In this document: positions 43,522 to 52,090 of the stretch, piece by piece
Numbering within the stretch: position 1 is the first letter of the stretch
Layout of the letters: each line of letters opens with the position of its first letter
Source: Candidatus Binatota bacterium
Lineage (GTDB): Bacteria > Desulfobacterota > Binatia > UBA1149
Assembly: GCA_012960245.1 (NCBI GenBank)
Contig: DUBO01000028.1
Location: forward strand, 38,596 to 102,595
DNA: 64,000 nt
Direction of reading: 5' to 3'
The notes under the pieces: model-generated
Seen by the model: only the letters and a program-made list of their open reading frames with translations
Told to the model about the DNA's origin: nothing
Databases searched by the model: none
Translations under genes and position numbers: made by a program

Positions 43522-44625
43522 ATGTCAAAGAACCCCCTGCACACGAAATTATGCGATATGCTCGAGATCGAGTTTCCGGTGATGGCCTTCACCCACTGCA
43601 AGGACGTGGTGGTGGCGGTTGTCAACGCGGGTGGTTTTGCCTGCCTGGGCGAGGCTATGCATCCGCCCGACCGCATCAGCCAGGACATTAACTGGATACG
43701 CGAGCGCGTGGGCGGCAAGCCCTTCGGCGTTGACCTCGTGCTGCCGTCGTCGGCGCCGCCGGCGGGGACGGTCGACAAGCTGCAAGAGGGGATTCCCGAC
43801 GACTACTGGGCCTACGCCCGCACGATTCTTGATAAGTACGACGTTCCTCCGCCCAAGGCCGAGCAGGATCTGCACACCTGGGGTGGGCTCAACCAGGAAA
43901 TCGCCCGCGAACAGATGGACGTGGTACTGGAAGAAAAAGCACCGGTGTTCTGCTCGGGGCTGGGAAGCCCGCACTTCATGGTCGAGGCGGCGCACGAGCG
44001 TGGCATGAAGGTCATGGGGCTGGTGGGCAAGAAACGCCAGGCGGTACGCGAGTTGGAAGCCGGGGTCGACGTTATCATCGCCCAGGGCTACGACGCGGCC
44101 GGCCACACCGGGCCCATAGGCACCTTCTCGGTTGTTCCCGAGGTTGTGTCGGTGGCAGGCGACACGCCGGTGGTCGCTGCCGGCGGCATCTCGACGGGCC
44201 AGCACCTGGCCGCGGCACTTTGCCTGGGCGCTGCCGGTGTGTGGACAGGGTCAATGTGGTTGTGCTCGCGCGAGTCGGACACCGACATGGTAATGAAAGA
44301 AAAACTCCTGGCCGCCGACGCCGACAGTACGGTTTACTCCAGCAGCATTTCGGGATTCTCGATGCGCGTGACGCGTTGCCCCTGGACCGACGAGTGGGCC
44401 AAGGCCGACGCGCCCAGGCCGCTGCACTCTCCCTACCAGATGCTGCTCAGCTCGGAGTACATACAGGGTGCCAACGACCACCGCCGCGGCGATCTCATGA
44501 CCGAGGCAGCCGGCCAGGGCATAGGCTTCGTGACCGAGATGAAACCGGCGCGGCAGATGATGTTCGACATGGTCGAAGAGGCGCTCGAAACCTTTGAGAA
44601 CCTCACAGGCGTAATGCCCGGGTAA
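43522..44625 (+). CDS. Nitronate monooxygenase-family FMN protein (IpdC-like candidate)
   Basis: A 367-residue TIM-barrel flavoprotein of the 2-nitropropane dioxygenase family. The FMN and catalytic landmark AQGYDAAGHTGPIGTF has the His at about 195, and the phosphate-binding loop PVVAAGGISTGQHLAAALCL follows. Nitronate monooxygenases oxidise nitronates, but a member called IpdC serves in actinobacterial steroid ring degradation, and the surroundings here (Etf, DUF35-thiolase, KstD-like) favour such a catabolic role. It is first gene of the rightward operon under the KstR-type operator. Which of the two functions applies cannot be decided from the sequence alone. Confidence 0.82.
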   Translation: MSKNPLHTKLCDMLEIEFPVMAFTHCKDVVVAVVNAGGFACLGEAMHPPDRISQDINWIRERVGGKPFGVDLVLPSSAPPAGTVDKLQEGIPDDYWAYARTILDKYDVPPPKAEQDLHTWGGLNQEIAREQMDVVLEEKAPVFCSGLGSPHFMVEAAHERGMKVMGLVGKKRQAVRELEAGVDVIIAQGYDAAGHTGPIGTFSVVPEVVSVAGDTPVVAAGGISTGQHLAAALCLGAAGVWTGSMWLCSRESDTDMVMKEKLLAADADSTVYSSSISGFSMRVTRCPWTDEWAKADAPRPLHSPYQMLLSSEYIQGANDHRRGDLMTEAAGQGIGFVTEMKPARQMMFDMVEEALETFENLTGVMPG

Positions 44626-44627
44626 GC

Positions 44628-44975
44628 GTGGCCGATCCAAGCAACGAGATCCCCGGCCGCAGGGGCCTGGAGCCATCGGCCGTCGACCGACGCGCCGAGT
44701 GCGAGGGCGGCGGGCCACTGCCGGGCACGCGCTGGGCTGCGCGCATGGAGTTCACCGGTCGCCTGACGGGCGAGTACGTGGACCACGGTGACCCGCCGTG
44801 GCGCTGGTACCTGATGGTCGATCTCGAGAAGAAGCCCGACCAGTGGGAGTGGAAAAGCGCGTGGTGCGAGTCGTCGAGTCTCTACTACGACGACGACAGC
44901 GGACCGCCTGGCGCGCTGCCCGGCAGGGCGCTGTCGCCCGGTGCAAAAATATCATCGGGCGAGGGCAAGGATTAG
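44628..44975 (+). CDS. Hypothetical 115-residue protein in the catabolic operon
   Basis: I do not recognise a family. The GTG start lies two bases after the preceding stop. The first 40 residues are polar and low in hydrophobics; the core (MEFTGRLTGEYVDHG, then PPWRWYLMVDLEKKPDQWEW) is rich in Trp and aromatics and looks like a small beta domain, ending in a Ser/Gly/Asp tail. No signal peptide or membrane segment. Its tight position between the nitronate-monooxygenase-like gene and etfB implies cotranscription. The translation start could instead be at the internal ATG at 44745. Confidence 0.5.
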   Translation: MADPSNEIPGRRGLEPSAVDRRAECEGGGPLPGTRWAARMEFTGRLTGEYVDHGDPPWRWYLMVDLEKKPDQWEWKSAWCESSSLYYDDDSGPPGALPGRALSPGAKISSGEGKD

Positions 44976-44979
44976 CGAC

Positions 44980-45795
44980 ATGAGAGTTGTAGTGTGTGCA
45001 AGGGAGGTGCTCGACCCCGACGCGGTGAGCAACTACGTGCTCGAGGGCAAGCTCGAGATCGGCGAGGACGGACGCAGCGTGGTCAACGCGAGCATCCCCC
45101 GTCTCATGAACGCTTACGACGAGCAGGCACTCGAAGCGGCGCTGCGACTCAAGGACAACGACGAGTCGGTGACGGTGGACGTCGTGAGCCTCGGTAGCGA
45201 TTCGGCCGACATACTCAAGCACGCCGCCGCCATGGGCGCGGACGGCATCTTTCATCTCGCTGCCGATCCCGCCGATCTCGATTGCTCGGCCATAGGCCGA
45301 CTGCTCGGCGCGTGGGTGGGCAGCAGCGGCGGGGCCCAGCTGGTTCTCTGTGGTCGCCAGGCCTCCGACGATGACCAGGGCGTGGTTCCGGCCGTGTTGG
45401 CCGAGGCGCTGTCGTTACCGCTGGTCACCATAGCCCGCGACGTGGCCGTGGCCGGCGACGGCTGGCGGGTGATACGCGCGACCCCCGACGGCGACGAGAC
45501 CGTGCAGGTGGACGGTGGCGCGGTGGTCACCATATCCAACGAACTCGGCGACCCGCGGTACCCCACGATGTCAAACAAGATGAAAGCACGCCGGCGCACG
45601 GCCGAAACCGTGGAGCCCTCTTCGCTGGGACTGTCGGCCGATGAGCTGGCCCCCCGTGTCGTGATGACCAGCACTTCGGTGCCCGAGCTGCACGGCCAGT
45701 GCGAGTTCATAGAGGGTGGCAGTGTCGACGAGCAGGCCGCGGCCCTGGTCGCGCGCCTGCGCCAGGACGAGGCCATTGCCGGGGGGAGCGCCTGA
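44980..45795 (+). CDS. etfB: Electron transfer flavoprotein, beta subunit
   Basis: The 271-residue EtfB binds AMP and pairs with EtfA to accept electrons from acyl-CoA and related dehydrogenases. Start is ATG 44980, matching the family N-terminus MRVVVCAREVLDPDA. Conserved stretches include NAYDEQALEAALRLKD, LVLCGRQASDDDQGVVPAVLAE-type signature (GRQASDDDQGVVP) and the recognition-loop region RYPTMSNKMKARR. Its TGA overlaps the ATG of etfA. Placement in a catabolic operon next to dehydrogenases suggests a dedicated electron carrier for this pathway. Confidence 0.93.
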   Translation: MRVVVCAREVLDPDAVSNYVLEGKLEIGEDGRSVVNASIPRLMNAYDEQALEAALRLKDNDESVTVDVVSLGSDSADILKHAAAMGADGIFHLAADPADLDCSAIGRLLGAWVGSSGGAQLVLCGRQASDDDQGVVPAVLAEALSLPLVTIARDVAVAGDGWRVIRATPDGDETVQVDGGAVVTISNELGDPRYPTMSNKMKARRRTAETVEPSSLGLSADELAPRVVMTSTSVPELHGQCEFIEGGSVDEQAAALVARLRQDEAIAGGSA

Positions 45796-46772
45796 TGGCT
45801 TCGCGCGACGTAGTGCTGTTGAGCATCGACAGCGGCCGCGACGGGCTGCCGTCAAACGCGCTGCGGCTCGCCGCCATGGGCCGGCGATTGGCCGACCAAC
45901 GCGGTGGGCAACTGCGCTGGCTGGTGCTGGGAGATCTTCCCGCGCAACTGGCGACGCTGGCGGGCAGCTACGGTGTCACCGCTGTTGACCACGCCGACGA
46001 TGACTCGCTCGGTGGCTGGGCCGGTGATGCGCAGGTGAACGCGGCGGCCGACTATCTTGGCGACCGCCAGGGCGCGCTGCTTATCGTGGCCCAGACCTTT
46101 GACTCGCGCTGTATCGTGCCGCGCATCGCCGCGCGCCTGGGCTGCGGCGTGGTGATGAACGTGGTCGACCTGAACTCCGACGACGACGGCCTCTCGCTCA
46201 CGGCCGCTGCTTATGGCGGTGACACGCGCTCGGGCTATCGTTTTGAAGGCGACTCCACCGCGGTGGTGGCGCTGGGCGACAACGTTGCCGACGCCGGGCC
46301 GGCCGGCTCGCAAGGAGAGGCGCCGCTGGAGACCGTTTCGCTTGATTGTGGCGAGCCCGAGAGGGTGAGCGTGGTGGAGCGCGCGGTCACCGAGGGCCCG
46401 CGTCTCGAAGACGCCGAGGTCATAGTGGCCGGAGGTCGTGGACTGCAGGACGCCGCCAACCTGGGGCTGGTAGAAGAGCTGGCCACTGCCCTGGGCGGCG
46501 TGGTGGGCGCGTCGAGGCCCATAGTGGACGACGGTTGGATAGACCGTTCGCAGCAGGTGGGGCTTACAGGAAGCATCACCAGGCCGCGCCTTTACATAGC
46601 CGCCGGTATTTCGGGCGCCAGCCAGCATATGGTCGGCTGCACTTCGGCCAAGACCCTGGTGGCCATTAACATAGACCCCGACGCGGCGGTGTTTCGCCAG
46701 TGCCGGTACGGGCTGGTGGGCGATTGCCTCGAGTTGTTGCCTGCCATCACCCGCGCGATCAAAGAAAGCTGA
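45795..46772 (+). CDS. etfA: Electron transfer flavoprotein, alpha subunit
   Basis: The 325-residue EtfA binds FAD. Start is ATG 45795 in the overlap TGATG with etfB. The C-terminal FAD domain has AGGRGLQDAANLGLVEELA, GGVVGASRPIVDDGWIDRS, the QVGLTGSITRPRLYIAAGIS signature and SAKTLVAINIDPDAAVF. The N-terminal domain is slightly diverged (KstD- and Etf-clustered forms often are). It would pass electrons on to an ETF-quinone oxidoreductase not present in the window. Confidence 0.93.
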   Translation: MASRDVVLLSIDSGRDGLPSNALRLAAMGRRLADQRGGQLRWLVLGDLPAQLATLAGSYGVTAVDHADDDSLGGWAGDAQVNAAADYLGDRQGALLIVAQTFDSRCIVPRIAARLGCGVVMNVVDLNSDDDGLSLTAAAYGGDTRSGYRFEGDSTAVVALGDNVADAGPAGSQGEAPLETVSLDCGEPERVSVVERAVTEGPRLEDAEVIVAGGRGLQDAANLGLVEELATALGGVVGASRPIVDDGWIDRSQQVGLTGSITRPRLYIAAGISGASQHMVGCTSAKTLVAINIDPDAAVFRQCRYGLVGDCLELLPAITRAIKES

Positions 46773-46791
46773 ACCCCGGGAGGATTGACCA

Positions 46792-47229
46792 TTGCCCCAA
46801 GCCACTCCAGTCGTAGAAGGATTGTTCATCGACACGGCCAACGGCCCGCGTCTTACCGGCTCGCGCTGCGCGGGCTGCGACATGCCCTACCTGCCCGTCT
46901 CGGCGCAGTGTCACAACCCTGACTGCGACGCGCCCGACCTGCAGCCGGCCGAGTTCGGTCCCTGGGGAGTCATCTGGAGTCTCGCGCGGCAGGACTACCC
47001 GCCGCCCGCGCCGGTCAAGTTCGATGAACCGTACCAGCCCTACGCCATGGCGGTGGTCGATCTCGACGACGGCCTGCGCGTGCTCGGCCGCGTGGCCACC
47101 GACGATCCCGAGTCGGTGGACGTGGGCCAGAGGGTAGAGTTGATCATAGACACGCTGGCCCACGACGAGGACGGCAAGGAACTCAGTACCTGGAAATTCA
47201 GGGTGGTAGAGCAGGGGGCGGGCGCTTGA
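46792..47229 (+). CDS. DUF35 OB-fold zinc-ribbon protein (second copy)
   Basis: A 145-residue DUF35 protein started by TTG 46792 behind a GGGAGG ribosome site with eight bases spacing. The zinc ribbon uses C26, C29, C40 and C45 (CAGC, then C-x4-C), a spacing different from the copy at 22262. The OB-fold follows (GPWGVIWSLARQDYPPP, then DLDDGLRVLGRV). Its last codons overlap the TTG start of the thiolase gene by four bases, so the two proteins are made together and very likely form a complex. Here the DUF35 gene precedes its partner; at 22262 it follows. Confidence 0.9.
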   Translation: MPQATPVVEGLFIDTANGPRLTGSRCAGCDMPYLPVSAQCHNPDCDAPDLQPAEFGPWGVIWSLARQDYPPPAPVKFDEPYQPYAMAVVDLDDGLRVLGRVATDDPESVDVGQRVELIIDTLAHDEDGKELSTWKFRVVEQGAGA

Positions 47230-48413
47230 GAGACGTAGCGGTAATCGGCCTGGGGATGCACCCCTGGGGTAAGTTCAAGGACAAGTCGGTCGGGGATCTC
47301 TGCCGGGTGGCGGTAGACCAGGCGCTGGCCGACGCGGGCGTGGCGTGGCGCGAGATCGAGGCCGTGGCTGCGGCCAGCTCGCGATTTTCAGGTGGCCGCG
47401 GCTGGGGCCTGAACGGCAACGACGTAGTCGACGATCTCGGCAACACCGGCGTGCCGGTCTACAACCTGTCGGCGGGCTGCGCCGCGGGCGGCAACGCGTT
47501 CAACGTGGGTTGGTCGATGGTGGCCAGCGGCATACACGACGTGATGCTGGTGGTGGGTGGCGAAAAAATGCCCAAGGGCTTTATCCAGACCTCGGGCGTC
47601 GAGGAGGTCACCGACCCCGAGTACTTGCGCCAGGTCTGCGTGGGAATGCCGGGCCCGGCCTTCTGGGGCGCCATGTGTAGGCGCCGCATGGCCAAGCACG
47701 GCACCACCGAGGAGCAGTTGGCCAGGATAGCCGTCAAGGCCCACGCCAACTCGGTTCACAACGAGTGGGCGCGCTTTCGCAAGGAGTTCACCCTGGAGCA
47801 GGTGCTGGGCTCGGCCATGGTGAGTTACCCGCTGCGGCTTTTCGAAATCTGCCCGGTGAGCGACGGTGCGGCTGCCGTGGTGATCTGCTCGGCCGATATC
47901 GCTCGCGCCAACAGCCGACGCCCGGTATGGGTGGCGGGCAGCGCAGTGGCGACCGCCCGCTTCGACGACGGTATTCCGCGTGGCCTGGCCGGCCCGGTGC
48001 CGGCGCACGGCGAGGCCTACCACAGCGAAGCCGCGCTGGCGGTCGAAAAAGCCATGGCCATGGCAGGTGTGAAACCAGCCGAGGTGGATTTCATGGAGCT
48101 GCAAGACAACACGGTCTTCTACGAGCTCAGTTTTCCCGAGGAGTGGGGCTTTTGTAAACCCGGCGAGGCCGAGGGGTTGATGGAGGCTGGCGAGACCACC
48201 CCCACCGGCAGCATGCCGATCAATCCCAGTGGCGGCTTCCAGAGTTTTGGTGAGGCCACCACTGCGCAGGGTATATGGCAGGTCTGCGAGTTGGTGACCC
48301 AGTTGCGCGGGGACGGCGGTGGCCGCCAGGTGCCGGGGGCCGGGGTGGGCCTTGCCCAGGCGCTCGGACTGGGTGGCAATGGCAGCGCCGTGGTAATGAG
48401 AAACGAGCGATAA
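47226..48413 (+). CDS. Thiolase-family protein with Cys nucleophile (SCP-x type)
   Basis: A 395-residue lipid-transfer/SCP-x-type thiolase beginning at TTG 47226. Cys 85 in NLSAGCAAGGNAF occupies the position of the acylated nucleophile, unlike the Gly in the paralogue at 21095. The C-terminal loop GGFQSFGEATTAQG has Glu where many thiolases have His, and the second catalytic Cys region ends LGLGGNGSAVVMRNER. It is coupled to the upstream DUF35 gene. Likely a beta-ketoacyl-CoA thiolase or related C-C bond enzyme acting on branched or ring-attached side chains; true thiolysis needs testing. Confidence 0.88.
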   Translation: MRDVAVIGLGMHPWGKFKDKSVGDLCRVAVDQALADAGVAWREIEAVAAASSRFSGGRGWGLNGNDVVDDLGNTGVPVYNLSAGCAAGGNAFNVGWSMVASGIHDVMLVVGGEKMPKGFIQTSGVEEVTDPEYLRQVCVGMPGPAFWGAMCRRRMAKHGTTEEQLARIAVKAHANSVHNEWARFRKEFTLEQVLGSAMVSYPLRLFEICPVSDGAAAVVICSADIARANSRRPVWVAGSAVATARFDDGIPRGLAGPVPAHGEAYHSEAALAVEKAMAMAGVKPAEVDFMELQDNTVFYELSFPEEWGFCKPGEAEGLMEAGETTPTGSMPINPSGGFQSFGEATTAQGIWQVCELVTQLRGDGGGRQVPGAGVGLAQALGLGGNGSAVVMRNER

Positions 48414-48448
48414 CAGTCCTCAGTGACTGCCGCCGGGAGAACAGGACA

Positions 48449-50200
48449 ATGACAGGACAGGCAACAGCAGCAAGTGGAAACTGGGATCACGAAGTCGACC
48501 TGCTCGTGGTGGGCAGCGGCGCCGGGGCGATGGTGGCGGCGATGGCCGCGCACGACGGTGGCGCGAGCACGCTGATCATTGAGAAGACCGACGAGTATGG
48601 TGGCAACTCGGCCATGTCGGGCGGTGCCATGTGGATTCCCTGCAACTCGATGATGAAGGAAGAAGGTGTGGCCGACTCGCGTGACGAGGCGCTGGCCTAC
48701 CTTGAAGCTGTTACCGGCGGCGTGGTGGCGCGTGAAAAACTCGAGACCTATGTCGACCGTGCGCCCGAGATGCTCGACTGGCTGCACGACAACACTCACC
48801 TGCGCATGGAGTGCATGCTGACCTACCCTGACTACTACGCCGACGCGCCTGGCGGCAAGTCGGGTGGCCGTGGGCTGGAGCCTGAGCACTTTGATGCCCG
48901 CCGGCTGGGCGACGAGTTCTACCTCCTGCGCGAACCGGCACTGCAGGAGCTGGTGTTTGGGCGCATGTCGATGACGGCCACAGAGGCTCACCATATCCTG
49001 GCCCGTCACAAGGGCTGGATAAGCATGACCATGAAAATGATGGGGCGGTACTACGCTGACCTGAAAGGCCGGTTGCGCGGCAAACGCGACCGCTGCCTGT
49101 CGTTGGGCAACGCGCTGGTGGCGCCGCTCAGGCTGTCGCTGCTCGACCGCGAGCTTGATCTCTGGCTGAACACGGCGATGACCGAGTTGCTGGTCGAAGA
49201 CGGCCGCGTGGTGGGTGTGTTGGCCGAGCGCGAAGGTAAGGCGCTGCGGTTGCGGGGCAGGCAGGGCGTGCTGCTGGCCGCCGGTGGTTTTGAACGCAAC
49301 CAGGAAATGCGCGATCGTTTTCTACCTTCGCCCTCAAAGGTGGAGTGGACCACTGGCAGTCCCGGCAGCACGGGCGATGCCATAGCCCTGGGCGAGAAAG
49401 AAGGCGCGGCGCTCGACCTCATGGAGCACGCGTGGTGGGGGCCGTGTACTGCGGTACCCGGCGAGTGGAACGCCCGCATGCTGGTCATCGAAAAGGGCCT
49501 GCCGCACACCATCATGGTCAACCGCGCGGGCGCCCGTTTTGTGAACGAGGCGTCGCCCTATCTCGATATTGTCAACGCCATGTACGAGCAGCAACGCAGC
49601 GGCAACGACTGCGTGCCCGCGTTCATGGTCTTCGACTCCCAGTACCGTGCCAAGTATCCCTGCGGTCCTTTCCTGCAGTCATCGCAGCAGCCCGATTGGC
49701 GATTGCCCAAGCAGTTGCGCGACGGCTATCTCTACAAGGCCGACACGGTTGAGGGGTTGGCCGAGCAGGCCGGCGTTGATCCGGCGGGCCTGGCGTCTAC
49801 GGTGTCGGCGTTTAACGACAACGCCAAGCGTGGCGTCGACCCCGACTTCAATCGCGGGGACGGACTGTTCGACAAGTTTTACGGCGACGAAAAGGTGACC
49901 CCCAACCCCTGCCTGGGTGCCTTGGACAAGGCACCGTTCTACGCCATACGCGCCGAGGCTGGCGAGCTGGGCACCAAGGGTGGACTGGCCACCGACATCC
50001 ACGCGCGCGTACTGCGCGAGGACGGGTCACCGATAGACGGGCTGTTCGCGGTGGGCAACAACTCGGCTTCTGTCATGGGCACGAGCTACCCCGGGGCGGG
50101 CGCCACCATTGGCCCGGCCTGTACTTTTGGCTGGCTGGTGGGCAGGGCTGCCGCCCAGCGAGCCACCCAGGGCGATGCCGCCCAGGGCGAGGCCGCCTGA
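48449..50200 (+). CDS. FAD-dependent 3-ketosteroid delta1-dehydrogenase-like protein (KstD family)
   Basis: A 583-residue flavoprotein of the succinate dehydrogenase/fumarate reductase-like superfamily. Start is ATG 48449. The FAD motif LLVVGSGAGAMVAAMAA is followed by IIEKTDEYGGNSAMSGGAMW, and the C-terminal GLFAVGNNSASVMGTSYPGA with GATIGPACTFGWLVGRAA matches the KstD group, which introduces the 1,2 double bond into 3-ketosteroid A rings. Related members reduce or dehydrogenate other cyclic ketones, so steroid is the best guess and not proven. Electrons would go to EtfBA or a quinone. It starts 36 bases behind the thiolase gene. Confidence 0.88.
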   Translation: MTGQATAASGNWDHEVDLLVVGSGAGAMVAAMAAHDGGASTLIIEKTDEYGGNSAMSGGAMWIPCNSMMKEEGVADSRDEALAYLEAVTGGVVAREKLETYVDRAPEMLDWLHDNTHLRMECMLTYPDYYADAPGGKSGGRGLEPEHFDARRLGDEFYLLREPALQELVFGRMSMTATEAHHILARHKGWISMTMKMMGRYYADLKGRLRGKRDRCLSLGNALVAPLRLSLLDRELDLWLNTAMTELLVEDGRVVGVLAEREGKALRLRGRQGVLLAAGGFERNQEMRDRFLPSPSKVEWTTGSPGSTGDAIALGEKEGAALDLMEHAWWGPCTAVPGEWNARMLVIEKGLPHTIMVNRAGARFVNEASPYLDIVNAMYEQQRSGNDCVPAFMVFDSQYRAKYPCGPFLQSSQQPDWRLPKQLRDGYLYKADTVEGLAEQAGVDPAGLASTVSAFNDNAKRGVDPDFNRGDGLFDKFYGDEKVTPNPCLGALDKAPFYAIRAEAGELGTKGGLATDIHARVLREDGSPIDGLFAVGNNSASVMGTSYPGAGATIGPACTFGWLVGRAAAQRATQGDAAQGEAA

Positions 50201-50255
50201 CACAACGACCGGCGGCCGCCTGCTGGCGGACTGAACAACTGGAGAATAATTGAAG

Positions 50256-51326
50256 ATGGGATTTCGCGTGGAAACGGGCTTGCTCAACCCCGACAAGGAC
50301 CAGTACGCCGGCGACGGCGGTTCAATGATGAACCTGGCTTTCATAGCCTCCGAAGCCGCTCGGCTGGAATCGCTGGGCTTTGATTCAATAGCCGTACCCG
50401 AGGCGGGGCACGACCCGTTTCTCGCGCTGGTGGTGGCGGCCGAACACACCGAGCGCGTGGAGCTGGCCACCAACGTGGCCATTTCGTTTCCGCGCTCGCC
50501 GATGGTGACCGCGCAGATGGCCTGGGACCTGCAACAGTACTCCGACGGTCGCTTCGTGCTCGGCCTTGGCACGCAGGTAAAGGGGCACAACAAGTTTCGC
50601 TACGCCACCGCCTGGGACAGTCCGCCGGGCCCGCGCATGCGCGAGTACCTCGAGTGCCTGAGCGCGATCTACAACGCCTTTGCCGGGGCCGACGGTCCCA
50701 CGACCTTTGAAGGTGAGCACTACACCTTCACCATGCTGCCGCCGTTCTTTAATCCTGGCCCCATTGACCACGCGTTGCCGGGGCTCACTATAGCAGCGGT
50801 CAATCCTTACATGTGCCGCCTGGCGGGGGAGTTGTGCGACGGCGTGCGCCTGCACCCCATAGGTACGTTTTCATACCAGCAGGAGGTCGTGCAGCCGTTG
50901 CTCGAAAAGGGCGCGGAGAGGGCCGGTCGACCGGCCGACCAGATCAACCGCATAGGCGCGCCCTTCGTGGCCGTTGGTCGCAACGACGAAGAGATCGCCT
51001 CGGCCCGCGAGGCGCTCAAGCAGGCCATATCCTTCTACGCGTCCACGCGCACCTACCACGGCATACTCGATCACCACGGCTGGCAGGACGCCGGCGCCGA
51101 GCTGCACCGCTTGTCCAAGCAGGGTGGCTGGAAAGAAATGCCGGCTATCATCAGCGACGACATGCTCGACCAGTGGGCCATCACCACCAGCTGGGACGAC
51201 TTCGCCGTCAACATGACCGAGCGTTGCCGCGGAGTGTACGACACGGTGTTGGTGGATTTTCCGCCGCAGCTGTCGCGCGACGAAGACCACGTGCGGCAGG
51301 TAGTTGCCGACCTGAAAGCGGCCTAG
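50256..51326 (+). CDS. LLM-class F420-dependent oxidoreductase (copy 1)
   Basis: A 356-residue luciferase-like TIM-barrel flavoenzyme. ATG 50256 or TTG 50250 could start it; GGAG at 50241-50244 is nearer the TTG. The segments ELATNVAISFPRSPMVTAQM, DGRFVLGLGTQVKGHNK and SPPGPRMREYLECLSAI are typical of a subgroup of F420-dependent enzymes common in actinobacteria and Binatota-like genomes. It would reduce or oxidise a cyclic or carbonyl substrate with F420 or FMN. It is last in the rightward catabolic operon. A close paralogue is at 60796. Confidence 0.88.
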   Translation: MGFRVETGLLNPDKDQYAGDGGSMMNLAFIASEAARLESLGFDSIAVPEAGHDPFLALVVAAEHTERVELATNVAISFPRSPMVTAQMAWDLQQYSDGRFVLGLGTQVKGHNKFRYATAWDSPPGPRMREYLECLSAIYNAFAGADGPTTFEGEHYTFTMLPPFFNPGPIDHALPGLTIAAVNPYMCRLAGELCDGVRLHPIGTFSYQQEVVQPLLEKGAERAGRPADQINRIGAPFVAVGRNDEEIASAREALKQAISFYASTRTYHGILDHHGWQDAGAELHRLSKQGGWKEMPAIISDDMLDQWAITTSWDDFAVNMTERCRGVYDTVLVDFPPQLSRDEDHVRQVVADLKAA

Positions 51327-51371
51327 AACGATACCGCGCGGCGCTCACGCCGAGGGTTCGATTTACGCGAG

Positions 51372-51983
51372 CTAGTTGTTCGACAACGCGGTGGGATCCT
51401 TGGGCAGGTGGCGCAGGCCCATCCAGATGAGCGCGGCCAGGTGCGCGGCTACCTTCTCCACGTCGGGTTTCTTCACATCGATCCACCACTGCCCGACAAA
51501 GGTCACCATGCCGACCAGCGCGTGGGCGTAGAGAGGCGCGTGTTTCGGGTCGTAGCCCGCGTCTTTCAGGGTGGCTGTAAACACGTCGCCCACGCGCTCG
51601 GCTACATCGTTGAGCAGGCTGGCCATGCGCCCGCGGCCCTCGGCGGTGGGCGTGTCGTGTGAAAGCACGGCGAAGCCGTCGGGGTGGTCCTTCACGTAGG
51701 TCAGAAACGCGAGCGCCGAGCGTTCGACACGCCGACGCGGGGAACCCGAAGAGATCGCCTCGGTGATCATCGACACCACCTGCTCCATCTCGCGGTCCAC
51801 GATGACAGCGTACAGACCTTCCTTGCCCCCGAAGTGCTCGTAGAGGATGGGCTTGGATACCTTCGCCCTTTCGGCGATTTCTTCTACCGAGCTGCCCTTG
51901 TAGCCACGCTCGGCAAAAACACCCCGCCCGACGTCGATGAGCTGCGCCCGCCGCGCGGCCGCCGTGAGTTTTTTTTCTGCCAT
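51372..51983 (-). CDS. TetR family transcriptional regulator
   Basis: A 203-residue repressor with the TetR DNA-binding domain: AAARRAQLIDVGRGVFAERG, then SSVEEIAERAKVSKPILYEH and the FGGKEGLYAVI helix end. Start is ATG 51983; the longer frame to 52091 runs through the operator region. It is divergent from a fatty acid desaturase, and two ACTTAC-type inverted repeats lie between them, overlapping a candidate minus-strand promoter (TTGCGT, 17 bases, TAGTTT). By analogy with DesT and FabR it probably responds to acyl-CoA and adjusts membrane unsaturation. The palindromes differ from the KstR-type operators, so it is not their obvious regulator. Confidence 0.92.
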   Translation of the reverse strand: MAEKKLTAAARRAQLIDVGRGVFAERGYKGSSVEEIAERAKVSKPILYEHFGGKEGLYAVIVDREMEQVVSMITEAISSGSPRRRVERSALAFLTYVKDHPDGFAVLSHDTPTAEGRGRMASLLNDVAERVGDVFTATLKDAGYDPKHAPLYAHALVGMVTFVGQWWIDVKKPDVEKVAAHLAALIWMGLRHLPKDPTALSNN

Positions 51984-52007
51984 CCTTGACAAAACTACTA
52001 CGACGCC

Positions 52008-52060
52008 GTAACTTACGCAAGCGTAGGTTACCCATTCGTAACTTACGGTTGGGTAAGTCT
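52008..52060. promoter_or_regulatory. TetR operators in the desaturase divergent region
   Basis: GTAACTTACGCA and AGCGTAGGTTAC (52008-52031) form a 24-base inverted repeat with ten of twelve pairs matched. A second, weaker one (ACTTAC, 6 bases, GTAAGT, 52041-52058) follows. Both use the half-site ACTTAC and lie between the TetR and desaturase genes. Confidence 0.65.
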
Positions 52061-52090
52061 GAATTACCCTGATTTTAAAGGAGGATTCCA

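Noticed and set aside
51372..51983. The TetR protein as the regulator of the KstR-type sites
   Set aside because: Its own divergent region carries a different palindrome (ACTTAC half-sites).
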